The notes beneath the pieces were generated by a model. It was not told the origin of the DNA. It did no database searches and saw only the letters and a list, made by a program, of their open reading frames with translations. A stretch of DNA of 64,000 bases from Populus alba. Taxonomy: Eukaryota > Streptophyta > Magnoliopsida > Malpighiales > Salicaceae. The DNA lies in NCBI RefSeq assembly GCF_005239225.2, contig NC_133284.1, positions 31,792,339-31,856,338 of the forward strand, written 5' to 3'. Positions 36,725-48,418 of this stretch are shown here, one piece after another. A program made the position numbers and the translations under genes. The first letter of the stretch is position 1, and every line of letters starts with the position of its first letter.

Positions 36725-38398
36725 CTAGCCTTGGTACCCGCGCTATGCCGCGGGTATTTTTTTGTATAAAAATATAAAAAAAAACAACAAAAATTTAAAA
36801 AATTTTGGGTTTTTTTGTAAGGCCATACCCAAGAATCTTGGGTTTGGCTGCAACGCCTGACCTAAAAGTAATATTTATAATATTAATAATAAAATTAAAC
36901 TTACATGATCCAAGTTTAAGTGAGCTTAATTGCAACACCGGACTTAAGAATTTTGGATGTGGGTCTGGCTATAAGGTCGTGTTATAAAAGTGTGATAATT
37001 AAATAAACTAATTTAAAAAAAAACAAAGAAAAAAAATCAACATGAAGAAAAAAACTAATGAAGAAAAAGAAAAAAAAATGAATTAATTGGGTTAACCTTT
37101 TAAACCAAGTTATCCCGTAAAACCTGAGATTCGCGTAATGAAAGTTTGATAACTAAATAGAAAAAAAATGACGGGTTTACCCAGAATTAATTGGGTTAAC
37201 CCATCAAACCAAGTTAACCTGTCAAGCTCAGGATACGTATCATGAAAGTATGAAAGTCTGATAATTAAATAGAAAGAAAATTAACTTTAACAAACTAAAC
37301 TAAATGAAAAAAATAACTCGTCAAATCAAGTCAACCCATCAAACTCGAGATCCGTATCATGAAAATCTGATAACCAAATACAAAAATTTAACATTAACAA
37401 ACTAAATCAAACAAAAAAATTCATTAAAAAAAATTAAATTCTATTTAGTTATCAAACTTTCATGACGCAAATCCCAGGTTTTACGGGATAACCTGGTTTA
37501 AAGGGTTAACCCAATTAATTTAATTTCTTTTTCTTTTTCTTCATTAGTTTTTCTCTTTCAGTTGATTTTTTTTTCTTTGTTTTTTTTAATTAATCTATTT
37601 AATTATCACACTTTTATGACACGACCTTATAGCCAGACCCACATCCAATATTTCTGGGTCCAGTGTTTACAGTGTCTTGAGTTTGGCTGCAACACCTGAC
37701 CTAAAAATAATATTTATAATATTAATAATAACATCAAACTTGCATGATCAAAGTTTAAGTGGGGGTGGCTGCAATACCAGATCCAATAGTCTCGGATGTA
37801 GGTCTGGCTGCAAGGTCGTGTCATATAAGTGTGATAATTAAATAGATTGATTAAAAAAAAAAACTAACAGAAAAAAAAAACTAATGAAGAAAAAGAAAAA
37901 AAATGAATTAACTGGATTAACCCGTCAAATCTGGAATTCGCATCATGAAAGTTTGATAACTAAATAAATGAAAAAATTAACGGGTTTACCTAAAGTTAAT
38001 TGGGTCAACCCATCAAACCAAGTTAACCCGTCAAGCCAGGATATATGTTATGAAAGTCTGATAATTAAATAGAAAAAATTTAATACCAACAAACTAAATC
38101 AAACAAAAAAAATTCATTTAAAAAATAAAAAATAAATAAAAACAAAAAAAAAATAAGACAGTTAAATAATATAATATAATATAATAATAATATATTAATA
38201 ATGAGTAAAGTGAGGCGTGAAAAAAAAAACTTTACTGATGCTTAGGAATAATATAATATAATATAATATAATAATAATAATATATTTAAAAATGAGTACA
38301 GTGAGGCTTAAAAAAAAACAAAAAAAAAAAAAAGACTTTAATTCACTGATGCACAGGAGGCGTGGGGAAGCTACAGTACTTTCCCCACGCGTTTTAGA
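36725..38398 (-). mobile_element. Helitron-like unit Z, non-autonomous
   Basis: Minus-strand 3' end: ACCCGCGGCATAGCGCGGGT hairpin, then a short spacer and CTAG followed by T. The 5' end at 38398 reads TCTAAAACGCGTGGGG. Six bases separate it from unit Y. It contains a large inverted duplication (36955-37160 versus 37440-37646) and a subterminal palindrome (38360-38369 with 38381-38390). No coding capacity. Confidence 0.75.
36955..37646. repeat. ~205-bp inverted duplication inside Helitron unit Z
   Basis: 36955-37160 (GGATGTGGGTCTGGCTATAA…) reappears as its diverged reverse complement at 37440-37646, with about 280 bp between. After the second arm the sequence resumes with a copy of 36835-36920. 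Confidence 0.8.
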
Positions 38399-38401
38399 GT
38401 T

Positions 38402-39326
38402 CTATAATAATTACCTGCGTGATGTCGCGGGTTATTTTTTTTTAAAATAAAAAAATAAGATTTAAAAGTGTTAGATCTTTCTGCAAAGTTTTACCCAAAA
38501 ATCTTGGATTTGACAGCAACGCTTGATCCAAGAATAATATTTATAATATTAAACTTACATGACTTAAGTTTAAGTGAGTCTGGCTGCAACACCAGACTTA
38601 AGAGCATTGGATGAGGGTCTGGCTATAAGGTCGTGTCATAAAAGTGTGATAATTAAATAGATTAATTAAAAAAAAAACCAAAGAAAAAAAACCATTAGGA
38701 AGAAAAAACCTAATGAAGAAAAAGAAAAAAATCTGAATTAACTAGATTAGCCTATCACACCTGGAATCCACATCATAAAAGTTTGATAACTAAATAGAAA
38801 AAAAAATTGACATGTTTACCCAGAATTAATTGGGTTAACCCGTCAAGCCCGAGATACGTATAATGAAAATCTGATAATTAAATAGAAAGAAATTTAACAT
38901 TAACAAACTAAACTAAACGAAAAAAATTAATTAAAAAGAAAAATAATTTCGGGTTAACTCGTCAAACCAGGTTAACCCATCAAACCCAGAATCCGTGTTA
39001 TGAAAATCTGATAATTAAATAAAAAAAATTAGCATTAACAAATTAAATAAATAAAAATTCATTAAAAGAAAAATAACGAAAAAAAAAAAAGAAGACAACT
39101 ACAGTATTTTTAGGATATGTTATAATATAATATAATAGAATAATATAATATAATAATTATAATGATAAGGAAAGTTAAAAGGCGTGGGAAAGCACAAAAA
39201 AGAAGACAACTACAGTATTTTTAGGATATGTTATAATATAATATAATAGAATAATATAATATAATATAATATAATAATTATAATGATAAGGAAAGTTAAA
39301 AGGCGTGCTTTCCCACGCCTTTTAGA
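38402..39326 (-). mobile_element. Helitron-like unit W, non-autonomous
   Basis: Minus-strand 3' end AACCCGCGACATCACGCAGGT with the terminal CTAG decayed to ATAG. The 5' end at 39326 reads TCTAAAAGGCGTGGG. Three bases separate it from unit Z. It includes a ~100-bp tandem duplication (39091-39186 and 39202-39307) with TATAA-type repeats, and a 10-bp-arm hairpin at 39298-39323. Confidence 0.65.
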
Positions 39327-40749
39327 GAATTACTTAATAAAGAAGCTCTGCCGCCCTGCATAATGACAAAACGCAGAAACCTGTTTAACCACCAATGGGA
39401 AGCCTGATTCCTGATAATCCTAACCGCTTCCTTTTCCTGGTCAAATAAATTTCCCTTCAAGTTCTAAAAAAACTAAAGAACACGGAAATTAAAGAAAGAG
39501 AAAAAAGATAGATAGATCTTGGTAACGATTTCGCTTCACATCCACGCCAAAAAAAGAAATCGCTTCAACTATAACCACTCGCTCATTCAATCACACAAAT
39601 ATTAATATAATCTCCCTCTTACTATCCAACGCCAGTGCTTTGCTATATAGGGAAGAGAGAGAGGTGTCGTAATGGGAGGTAGAGGAGAATTTGATGAAAG
39701 AAAATGATGGATTAAGGTGAATAAAGGGGACCCCGCATTCCAGATTAACCATCTTCTTCAATATTTCTTCACTTTTTTTCTCTTCTTTATTGCTAATATT
39801 TGTCTCTTTTGGTTTTTAGTTTTTAAACAGATACTGGGGAGTTGGTTGAGTCACCTAATTGGGGTTCTATCTCAACTACCCAGATCTGTATTCTCCACCT
39901 TTTTATTTATTTTAAAAAGAAGCTTGAAGCTTGTTTTTTTTTTTTTATTTTACTTGCCAAATTTCAGATTTTCAGAGAGATATGGGCCTCTGTATCTAGC
40001 CCCTCTTATCTTGTTTCTGCAACTGTATTTTTTTCTGGTTTGTATTCTTCTTGGGATTTCCATGTATCAGAGGCCCAAATCAGATATGAATACCCCACCA
40101 CCTTCACTAGCTCTCTCCTTCTTGGCTCATCTAATACCCCATTTCCCTTATTTATTTATTTATTGACAGCTGTTTAGGCTGTGGGTGCACTGGCGTCCAT
40201 AAAGGATATAATAAAGGGTTGAGAATTCTACTGCTTCTGGATTCTTGAGTTGGTTTATATGACAGCTGACATCTCACACAAGTGAAGTTTTTTTTTTTTT
40301 TTTTTTTTGGTTCCTTGGGGTGTTCATAGATAGGACTTGGGAGAAAGCTTTTGGTCTAATTTAAACTTTTTTTTATTTTTGAAGAGATGGCCCACTTGTG
40401 GGTTGGTGGGCTTTCTCTATACCAGTAAAACCTCATTTTATGAATTTTATGAAAGAAAAGGATTGTTCTTTTTAGAAGATCCCACTTTGTTAATATCAAA
40501 ATATTTTTTTTTTTGTTTTGGGTTTTTTTAGAGGTGGGCGTTGTTGTTGTTGGAAGGAGGAAGGAGAGGAGAAGGCTTAATTTGTTTCCTTCCATTTCCT
40601 TTCCTCTCTCTTTCTTCATTTAATATTTTTATTACCATTTCTACTTCTTTTTTTCACTATTGGTTCATCCATTGATCTTCCACTATTTTATCCAACAATT
40701 TATGCCAAACTTGAGTTTGATCGGCGATATAAATACCCTTTATTCTCCA
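39327..40749 (+). other. presumed promoter and 5' leader of the F-box gene
   Basis: T-rich DNA with pyrimidine runs and several short upstream ATG frames. The Helitron-like cluster ends 1.4 kb before the start codon. Leader length and any leader intron cannot be fixed from sequence alone. Confidence 0.5.
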
Positions 40750-43700
40750 ATGCTACTTTACTTCTTCATTACTTGTTTCTCCTTCGTCCTATTGTTAAAG
40801 CCCCTCCCTCTCAAGCCTTTGCCTCCATGGACAAGTGAAATGAGATTGTTGTCATTCTGGTTCTTGAAGGACTTGCTTCTCTTCTCTTATTTAGGGTCAT
40901 TAAGGAGCACCCTTTTGAAAGTTTTTTATATCGATAGAATTCCTTTAAAAATGACAATTAAGAATATGAGCCTAAGTTCAAGTGCAAGAACAGAAAAAAG
41001 TTCTCTTGATGGTGAAGCTGGAGGGATGTCTTTTTTGGACTTGCCTGAATTGGCCTTGGAATGCATTCTTGAGAGGTTGCCTCCTGCAGGGCTTTGTAGC
41101 ATGGCAGGCGTGTGTACTTCTTTGAGGGAAAGGTGCGTGAGTGATCATTTATGGGAAAAACATATGAAGCAGAAATGGGGCAGGGTGATTGGCCCTGCTG
41201 CTTATAGGGAGTGGCAATGGCATTTAGCTTCGAGAAAGGATTTGGGAAGTTGCAAACAAGGAAAGCCAAAAGGTTTTATGAGGCTTCTGTCAATGTTTTG
41301 GCCTTCTTCGTGGAGCAGCCCAAAGGCTGATCCTATTAACAATAGCAAGCAGAGGAGTTCTCTTCCTGTTAATTCAATCATGTCCTGGTACCTTGCTCTT
41401 GAGACTGGCAAGTTTTGGTTCCCTGCTCAAGTCTTTAACCGTGAGGTATCGATCATGACCCTTTTTTTTTTTGTTTACATTAATTAATTAGCTATAATTG
41501 AGCTTAAATTTGAATAGTTTCTACTTCTTCAAGTCTAAAAATTCTATAATTATGCTTTTAGTTAAACACCCTCTAGAGGATTGATGTGTGAGGTTTTATG
41601 AATTTTCATCCCTGGTAGTAAATGCTACTTATGTTGTATTGCAGAATGGGCACGTCGGATTCATGCTATCATGTTATGATGCGAATCTAAGTTATGATCC
41701 AGGGACGGATACATTTCAAGTCAGGTAATGAAAACAATTTTCTTCTTGGACCATGATTCTCGATAGATTTTATGTTATGGACATCATAGTTACTATTCAT
41801 AGGGTGTTAAAGATTCTTGAATTAGCTTTTTCTGTAAAAGATGTTGATGTTAAAATAATACTGATATAGTAAGTGGATCTAGTGGATTGAATTTTATATG
41901 TTTCGTCTATCTCAGGTACCCACCACATGGGAGGAGAGCAATTGCCACAGAGAGTGGTGTGCCATGGGAAAGGCTTAGAGCACCACCTTTTGATACCTCC
42001 CCTCATGATCTACATATCTCTGATTGCTTGAATGATCTACGCCCTGGAGATCACATTGAGATTCAATGGAGAAGAAACAAAGAGTTTCCTTATGGTTTGT
42101 TCTCCATACCAGAAACTTGCCACTAATCAGAATTTCTCGATGTTTTATCCAAGTTAGATATATCAATATCAGAGTATTTACTCCATACAATAAGAATTAT
42201 TCAACCCCAATCTGCTCATTATTGTCTACGAAGAAGAGCTAGAGATAAGTAGATTTATATTGGTGAGCTTTAAAATCTAGGGGGACTTTTTTTATAATAA
42301 AAAATACTCTTCTTGTCTGTAGAAACCAGAGACAACAGAGGTCCTATTTTATATTGAAGTGATTCGCATTGAATTTTCTATAGAACATGCCTAAATAAAC
42401 GCATAATTCTTTGTAGTACATAGTTAGAAGTGTATGTTGAATATATTAACCAGATTTAAAAAATGATTTAATGATTGATTAAATATTACCATGCATATTT
42501 GCAGGTTGGTGGTATGGTGTTGTAGGTCACTTGGAGTCATGTGATGGAAATGAAAATTATTGCCGGTGTCATAATAGCGGTGAGTTCATTTCATCTTTTC
42601 TTCCTAGCAATTACCACTTTATGTTTCATGTGATTGCCTAGAAGATAAGGTTTTGAGGAATCTTACTTTTATTATGTCTAAAATCATCTTGTTGAACACT
42701 AAAAAATAACACAATTTTAGTCCGGTTTCATGTTTGGCAGCATTGGGCAAAACATTTTGAAGAGAGAAAAGAAAGAGAGTTCCAAACTGTGCCAGTGCAC
42801 TTGAATAATATAATCATGTTCGTGAAAGATGCAATGAACACCTTTCCTTTAAACTGTGTATGACATAAAAATAAAGCCAAGTTTACTTTCACAGTTTGGA
42901 CCCGGTTTTGGGTTTTGGGCAAGTCTTTTTCTTGAATTCAGTGTTTCAATATGTGGACCACCAAATTATACTATTTGATTGGTCCCCAACGACAAATCCC
43001 TGTCAAAATGTCACAGCTTCCACCAACATTTTGATAACCTTTGTCTCAGTGGAATATTTATGGCCAACCACATAGAAAGAACTTAATGTCTTTTAGAGAC
43101 CTCCCTTTGTTAAGTTGGAATCTTTAGCAAAGTGGGGCTGCAATAAATTTCCCATTGTAAGCTTCTAATCTCTCATCCAGCTTTCTGCCTTCTTTGCAAG
43201 CTTAATGGCCTTGTATTGTCTTTAAGTAAACCACACCACTTGATGGCCCGCTAGTCAAGTTACATCATCGAAAAGAAACTCTTTTTGGCATGCTAGTTGC
43301 AACTTGATAAAGAGAGAATGTTTATGTCTCTATTTGTACTGCAAAAAATGCAGTCTTGTTAAAACTGTGAAGCCAAGTTTTTGTTGCATATATGAATCTT
43401 AGTCATCTGTTTTGACTCTGGAAAAAAGTTGAAGCTCCTCATGTTCTAGCCCTAGGAATTTCTGTTAAATGATGATATGCTCCATGTCTGTGATTGCAAA
43501 AGCCAAATTTATTCGTGACTGCGTATAGAGGTCATGCACTTATTTTCAAGATTCGAGAAATGATGTCAATGCACATCTTATTTGCAATCCATGTCTGTGA
43601 TTGCAAAAGCCAAATGAAGTTTGCCTTTGCTTACGGTCCCTTTTAACTCTAATTAACATCAAATTTCTGCGAACAGACACTGTAGTGTTGGAGTTCCACC

Positions 43701-43864
43701 AGTATACACCTGACTCACGTTGGAGAAGCACAGCGGTCAACAGGAAAGAGCATCGGGAGGAGGGTGATGAGGCAGATGGATTTTATGGAGGGATCAGAAA
43801 GCTGTACAACAATGAAGAGATTTCCAGGTGGAAGAGGCTTTGGCCGACTGAAGTGTTGGAATAG
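40750..43864 (+). CDS. F-box protein (At2g26850/At2g32560-like)
   Basis: Predicted substrate adaptor of an SCF E3 ubiquitin ligase; the target is unknown. Five exons with GT-AG borders: 40750-41445, 41645-41724, 41916-42094, 42505-42579, 43677-43864. They join in frame to 405 residues ending TEVLE. The F-box is at about residues 94-140 ([20 protein letters not shown] … [15 protein letters not shown]). The N-terminus is hydrophobic ([16 protein letters not shown]) with a second hydrophobic stretch at 32-48, as in the plant relatives I know, which may be a membrane anchor. The C-terminal half is rich in Trp and Tyr ([42 protein letters not shown]), the conserved domain of this subfamily. I chose ATG 40750 because family members start with the hydrophobic segment. 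Intron 4 is long (1.1 kb). The next gene is convergent. Confidence 0.92.
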
Positions 43865-44578
43865 TCATTATTTGCAGCACTAAAGTTTCACGACAGATTC
43901 CACGATTGCAAACATGGAAACCTATATATCGTCCAAGAAATTGATTCTCCAATTGAATTTCTGCCTTGCTAAATTCAGTATAGAAAAGCAGGAAATAGGA
44001 GTTGTAATTTAGCTGCATGAATGCGCTAGCCAACCATTATTCATCTTGTTTTCCTCGTCTCTACTTCCTTTTTTCGAGGGGGGTTGTGTGGCCATTTCAC
44101 GCCATCCTGCAAATTTTATGTAATCATTTACAATGGTATATAAAATTTTTAATCAAAGCTGTCATAAGCTCAGTACTTGAGTTTGATCCCTCAGAGTACG
44201 AACTTTGATCATGCAGATGGGATTATCTTCTGGTTCCTGTGCTCTTGTTAATGATATTGAAACGTAGTGTTTAGTATCACATAACCAGAGATACCAAAAT
44301 GGGAAGTAATATTATGCGAACAACTTTTATGTGATGATGAGCAAGAAACAAGACAAGTATGGCTCTTGGAAGGAGGGAAAAAACAAAAAGGTAGAAAGTC
44401 CGAAGTGTTCGCAAACAACATTCCATCAAAGAAGCCATTAAAGCAATACAAGTCAATGTATTATACAATAGGAATACGAGGAGAAAAATTGTAAACCATA
44501 CATTATAGCTACTGCTATAATCCCACAATGATACTGGGATGACCTTATAAAATAGCCTGTACAGACAATATGGGTTAT
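43865..44578. other. convergent 3' regions
   Basis: About 700 bp between the stop codons of the F-box and DUF1645 genes. It should hold both 3' UTRs; I see no further coding region. Confidence 0.6.
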
Positions 44579-45706
44579 TCATTCAACATATTTTGCTCCA
44601 TTGCCCATGCACAAAGACAGCTTTGGCTTATAACGTGTCTGTGTTACCTTGGTTATCTGAGACCCTCCTCTCTCCCCATTGCGGACAACTAACCCCATGG
44701 ACTTAAAGCTTAACTTCCTCTTAGTTTCTGGCTTTGAAACTTCAACAGTCTGTTCTGTTTGCTTTCTATGCTCATCATTTCTCCTCGTAGATAAACTCCT
44801 ATACAGAAAGTTTTTCATACTCTGCCTCTTGCTTTTTCTCTCACTAGGCTCTCCCGTTTCTTTGGCATTCTCTCCAGCCTTTAGCATGGACTCTTGAAGG
44901 GTTGGCTTATTGGGCTCTCGTGGCCACTCCAGGTCTATTTTCATCAATCTAGCTTTTCTTGCAAACAGAACTCCTTTGGACTCAGCTAGCCTTTTTGAAC
45001 TAGCATTTGTTATATTTGGAATCCATATGTGAGTAGGCAACCCATTGAGCTCCAGTTGATTATTCAGATTCGGTCTGATAGGATCCAATTGCTTGCACTG
45101 CTTATGCATGCAGTCCATCAAGTCACTTCTGGCTCGTATAGGCGACATGGACCGGGCCCGTGTACGGTTGATTTTCTGCCATTTTTCCTTCCTTTCTCCC
45201 TTGACGGTCTTTAAAGCTACCATGAACGGATCAAAATCATCGTTCCACACATTCCGTCGTAGAAATGAGATTTTAATTTTCGCCATTTGGGACTCAGGGG
45301 ATGTCGGAGTTGAGCTGTGATTGTGACACGGTGGAGGCTTTAGTGGTATCACCTTACCATCACAAAATAATTCATCCGCAAATGCCATGGCAGGAAGTGA
45401 TTCCTTGTGTTGGTGCTTTTGTTGCTCTTCCATCGCATCTTCATATCTCATACTACCTCCCGAATCAATATCGCCGATGTTGAAACGCCGACTGGTTTCG
45501 AATTCGAAGTCATCAAGATTGGAATTTGCATCTTCATATGTTTTTGGTGTGGCGGGCATGGATTCTAGATCATATGTAGCAATGGAGGTCCCCTTGGTAG
45601 GGCTGGTAGGTGCACTGTAGAAACGCATATTATCGTCTAGGTTGAATCCACTTGGAATTGTGGGTGCACTCATGAAGAAACAACAATTTGAGATTTCAAG
45701 TGCCAT
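44579..45706 (-). CDS. DUF1645 family protein
   Basis: Plant-specific family of unassigned biochemical function. Single exon, 375 residues, ATG at 45706. The hallmark is at residues 110-126, ADELFCDGKVIPLKPPP. Other family features are an N-terminal SAP-rich stretch (MSAPTIPSG, FYSAPTSPTKG), a central WQKINRTRARSMSPIRARSD region with basic and SP-type sites, and a Lys/Arg-rich C-terminus (FLYRSLSTRRNDEHRK) ending YKPKLSLCMGNGAKYVE. There is no signal peptide or membrane segment; basic tracts could direct it to the nucleus. The start could instead be Met12. A TATATAT motif lies at about 45749-45755 upstream. Confidence 0.9.
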   Translation of the reverse strand: MALEISNCCFFMSAPTIPSGFNLDDNMRFYSAPTSPTKGTSIATYDLESMPATPKTYEDANSNLDDFEFETSRRFNIGDIDSGGSMRYEDAMEEQQKHQHKESLPAMAFADELFCDGKVIPLKPPPCHNHSSTPTSPESQMAKIKISFLRRNVWNDDFDPFMVALKTVKGERKEKWQKINRTRARSMSPIRARSDLMDCMHKQCKQLDPIRPNLNNQLELNGLPTHIWIPNITNASSKRLAESKGVLFARKARLMKIDLEWPREPNKPTLQESMLKAGENAKETGEPSERKSKRQSMKNFLYRSLSTRRNDEHRKQTEQTVEVSKPETKRKLSFKSMGLVVRNGERGGSQITKVTQTRYKPKLSLCMGNGAKYVE

Positions 45707-45747
45707 GATTTGTTGTGTATACTGTATAGTATAGAGGCCATGCCTTG

Positions 45748-45756
45748 GATATATAT
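45748..45756 (-). promoter_or_regulatory. candidate TATA box of the DUF1645 gene
   Basis: The minus strand reads CATATATATCC about 43 bp upstream of ATG 45706. Spacing would imply a very short leader, so this is tentative. Confidence 0.35.
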
Positions 45757-48418
45757 GCCAAAGATTTACTTCCTTTTTAACAACAAAGATTGCTTGAAAA
45801 TGGGATAGAGTACGGAGAGTTTTGCTCCAGAAACAAGGCAGACACTAAATGTTGCATGCATGTGTTTATGAGGGGCTGGGTCTCCTCTAGGTTCCAAAAT
45901 ATCCTTCAAAGATTTTGAACATACAGGAGAGATTCTCGGTGCCTGTCTCTTCCTATCTACTGCTGAAAGTCCAGTCAATGATAACAATATTATTATTGTT
46001 TATAGAATGAGAAGGGCATCCTTACGAATTTCTTGCATTATATATCCTCGGCCACCTACTAGATTATACCTAGTCAAGACTTCTTACTACTGTTACGTGA
46101 CAAAATGCGTGTCTTCATGATTTGTCTCCATGCCTATCCCTGTCCATCAGTATGCCTGGTCTTGTAATTTAAATTACAGAATCGTTCAAGTGCCATGATT
46201 GACCTGCCGAAAACTCATCATAGTCGAATCACGGGCTAAGATGTGGCTGGAGTGTTGAAATATAATGAAGATTTTGTTCCCAGAAGATAGTCATGATCAG
46301 TTCAAGATCAGGTCTGCTGTGAGTTAAAAGTCGCATATCATTCAAGAAATCAGAATCCAAATCATGCGTGCCTTTTTGTCACAGATACATATAATAGAGG
46401 AACAAATCCACTATGAGTTAAGAAAAAATCTAAAGGGTGAAAAGGTAAATTAGTGCATGAGTGTTCTAGTTTCAAAGACCAGACTTTTCTAAGGGAGAAG
46501 AAAAGCTCTTCTAAAATTAGATGCAGAGATTATCTCATGTTTTTGATGCATTGCAGTGTTTGCAGAACACGTTCTTTTTACATTTGTTAATTTAAGTATC
46601 AAGACTCACAGAGAACTTTTTTTACAAGTTGGTTTCCGGCCCAAAATCACAGCTATAAAAAACCCAATGTGTTTTGAGGTTTTTCAAGACTTCATCACCA
46701 TCCATGTAAAAGTTAGTGTGATCCTTTCCCAAGGCGCCATTGACAAAATGATGCATACAAAATTGACCGACTTAGAAAACATTTTCCTTAAATAATATTT
46801 TATGTAAAACAAATTAAAAATAGCTATTTGGTGTTTGGAAAACACAGTAGCTTAAAGATATTTAATGACTCTTTCTTTTTTTTCACTCAAAAAACTTAAT
46901 TCTGGCTTTTAAATATATTGAAATCTTTTCATAGTTTATTTTTTTATTTTCAAATTGATCCAGAATAAATAAATATTTGTCTACATTGAGTATATAGTAA
47001 AACATTCAAAATATCATTTAAAACAAAAAAATTTAAATATGTCATTAAAGGATATTTTGTATTTTCATAGTGATTGTTTTGTTATTATAATTTAAGCTGA
47101 TGAATAATTTGATATTTGATCAAATATAAAAAAATAATAAATATTTAAAATGCACTGTAAAATGATAAAAAAATACATTTAAAGTAAAAAAAAAAAAAAA
47201 ATTAAGCCCGGGGTCAATAGGTGTTCTCGGTTTTTTACAATATATATATATAAAAAGTCAATTTAGAGATGCTTGTGCTGTTTAGGTGGCACTTATAACA
47301 CCTCCTGATATCCAAAATTATTATTCCGTCATCTCATTAGAAGTATTATCATGTCCTCTTTCTATTAGAGTGATGTGTGTCTTCAATTCTGATTAGATTA
47401 TCATTAATGAACATTTTATTTTTTCTTCTCTCTCCTCCCATAAAAATTATAAATTGACTTTTTTTTATATTGGTATTTCAACTTCGGTAATTATGTTTTT
47501 TATTTATAATTTTTAGTTTTAGCCATTTTATAAAAAATTTATTTGTTTTCAATTTCATCCTTCAAACTTAATTTATCAAATATTTGTTCTTATTTTTTAA
47601 ATTTCTAAATTTGTCCCTGATTTTGTGAAGGTTTTAAATGACTTCATTAATTATATAGATTTGCATGACTATCAAAACAAAGATTATCTCTGGAATATCT
47701 CTCGAATTCAAATTTCATGTAATTGAGGTGGTATTTAATTTAATAAATCCAACTTAGAGAAATCTCAAATGCTTTATCTCAAATACAAATAAATTTTCGA
47801 ATCTCTTTTTTGGTAGATCATAATTTTTTTCTTTTTTTTCTTTTTATATATATCTCTTTCTTTAAAATAAATTCTAGAAAGTAACCAATAAAATATCACC
47901 AATTACTTCTTAATTATTATTATTATTATTTTCAGCCTTCAACCCCTAATTAAAACATTAATAACATAGATTTTGTTCGAGGCCTCCTAGTGTAATGGTT
48001 AGTTAATGCTTTTGTATAAAAAAACTCAATGTTGAATCTTGCATTAATATATTTGGCTGTAACTTAGTTCTTCCATTTGCTTTCCACAACAATTTAATTG
48101 TTTTTCTTTCAAAAAGACCTTTTTTTTACTTTCAAGTTTTCCAAGCCATGCCTTCCACAAACATAACAAAAATTAATTTAAAAAAGTTTTGCTTGGATTA
48201 AAAAAAATTAACAATGGATTCTAGTTAATTGACCAACTTATAATTTTTAAAACCCCATAAGAACTACGTATCTTACAAAATCAAAGACCAAATTATATGG
48301 GATTGATTAAATTAGTAAATTTTAATTTAACGATGGCTTTTAAATTAAAATGGCCTACCAAGTTACCTACCTCTTCCATTAATCGCCTCAAATTTGAACA
48401 AAAAACTTGAAAAATTTC
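45757..48418. other. 2.7-kb intergenic region
   Basis: No gene could be supported. A possible tRNA-derived SINE relic lies near 47983-48046. The remainder is AT-rich. Confidence 0.5.
47983..48046 (+). repeat. possible tRNA-derived SINE relic
   Basis: CCTAGTGTAATGGTTAGTTAATGC resembles a pol III A box, and ATGTTGAATCTTGC, about 30 bp on, is a weak B box. No full body, tail or target duplication was identified. Confidence 0.35.

Noticed and set aside
36805..36987. 60-codon frame in Helitron unit Z
   Set aside because: Low-complexity repeat body shared between units; no Rep or helicase motif.
34744..39326. CRISPR-like array, because ~120-bp motifs recur
   Set aside because: Repeats are diverged, of uneven spacing, AT-rich and inside plant Helitron-like units; nothing prokaryotic is present.
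39717..40166. 149-codon hydrophobic frame upstream of the F-box gene
   Set aside because: T-rich leader DNA gives Phe/Leu-rich translations in several overlapping frames; no ATG at its start and no family match.
43601..43864. Separate small gene at the last exon of the F-box gene
   Set aside because: Explained as exon 5 of the F-box gene, entered from acceptor 43676 with matching phase.
44679..45620. Several plus-strand frames of 60-77 codons
   Set aside because: Antisense shadows of the DUF1645 gene, which has clear family motifs on the minus strand.
46556..46795. 79-codon plus-strand frame
   Set aside because: No motif, no homology recognised, and starts at an arbitrary position in AT-rich spacer.
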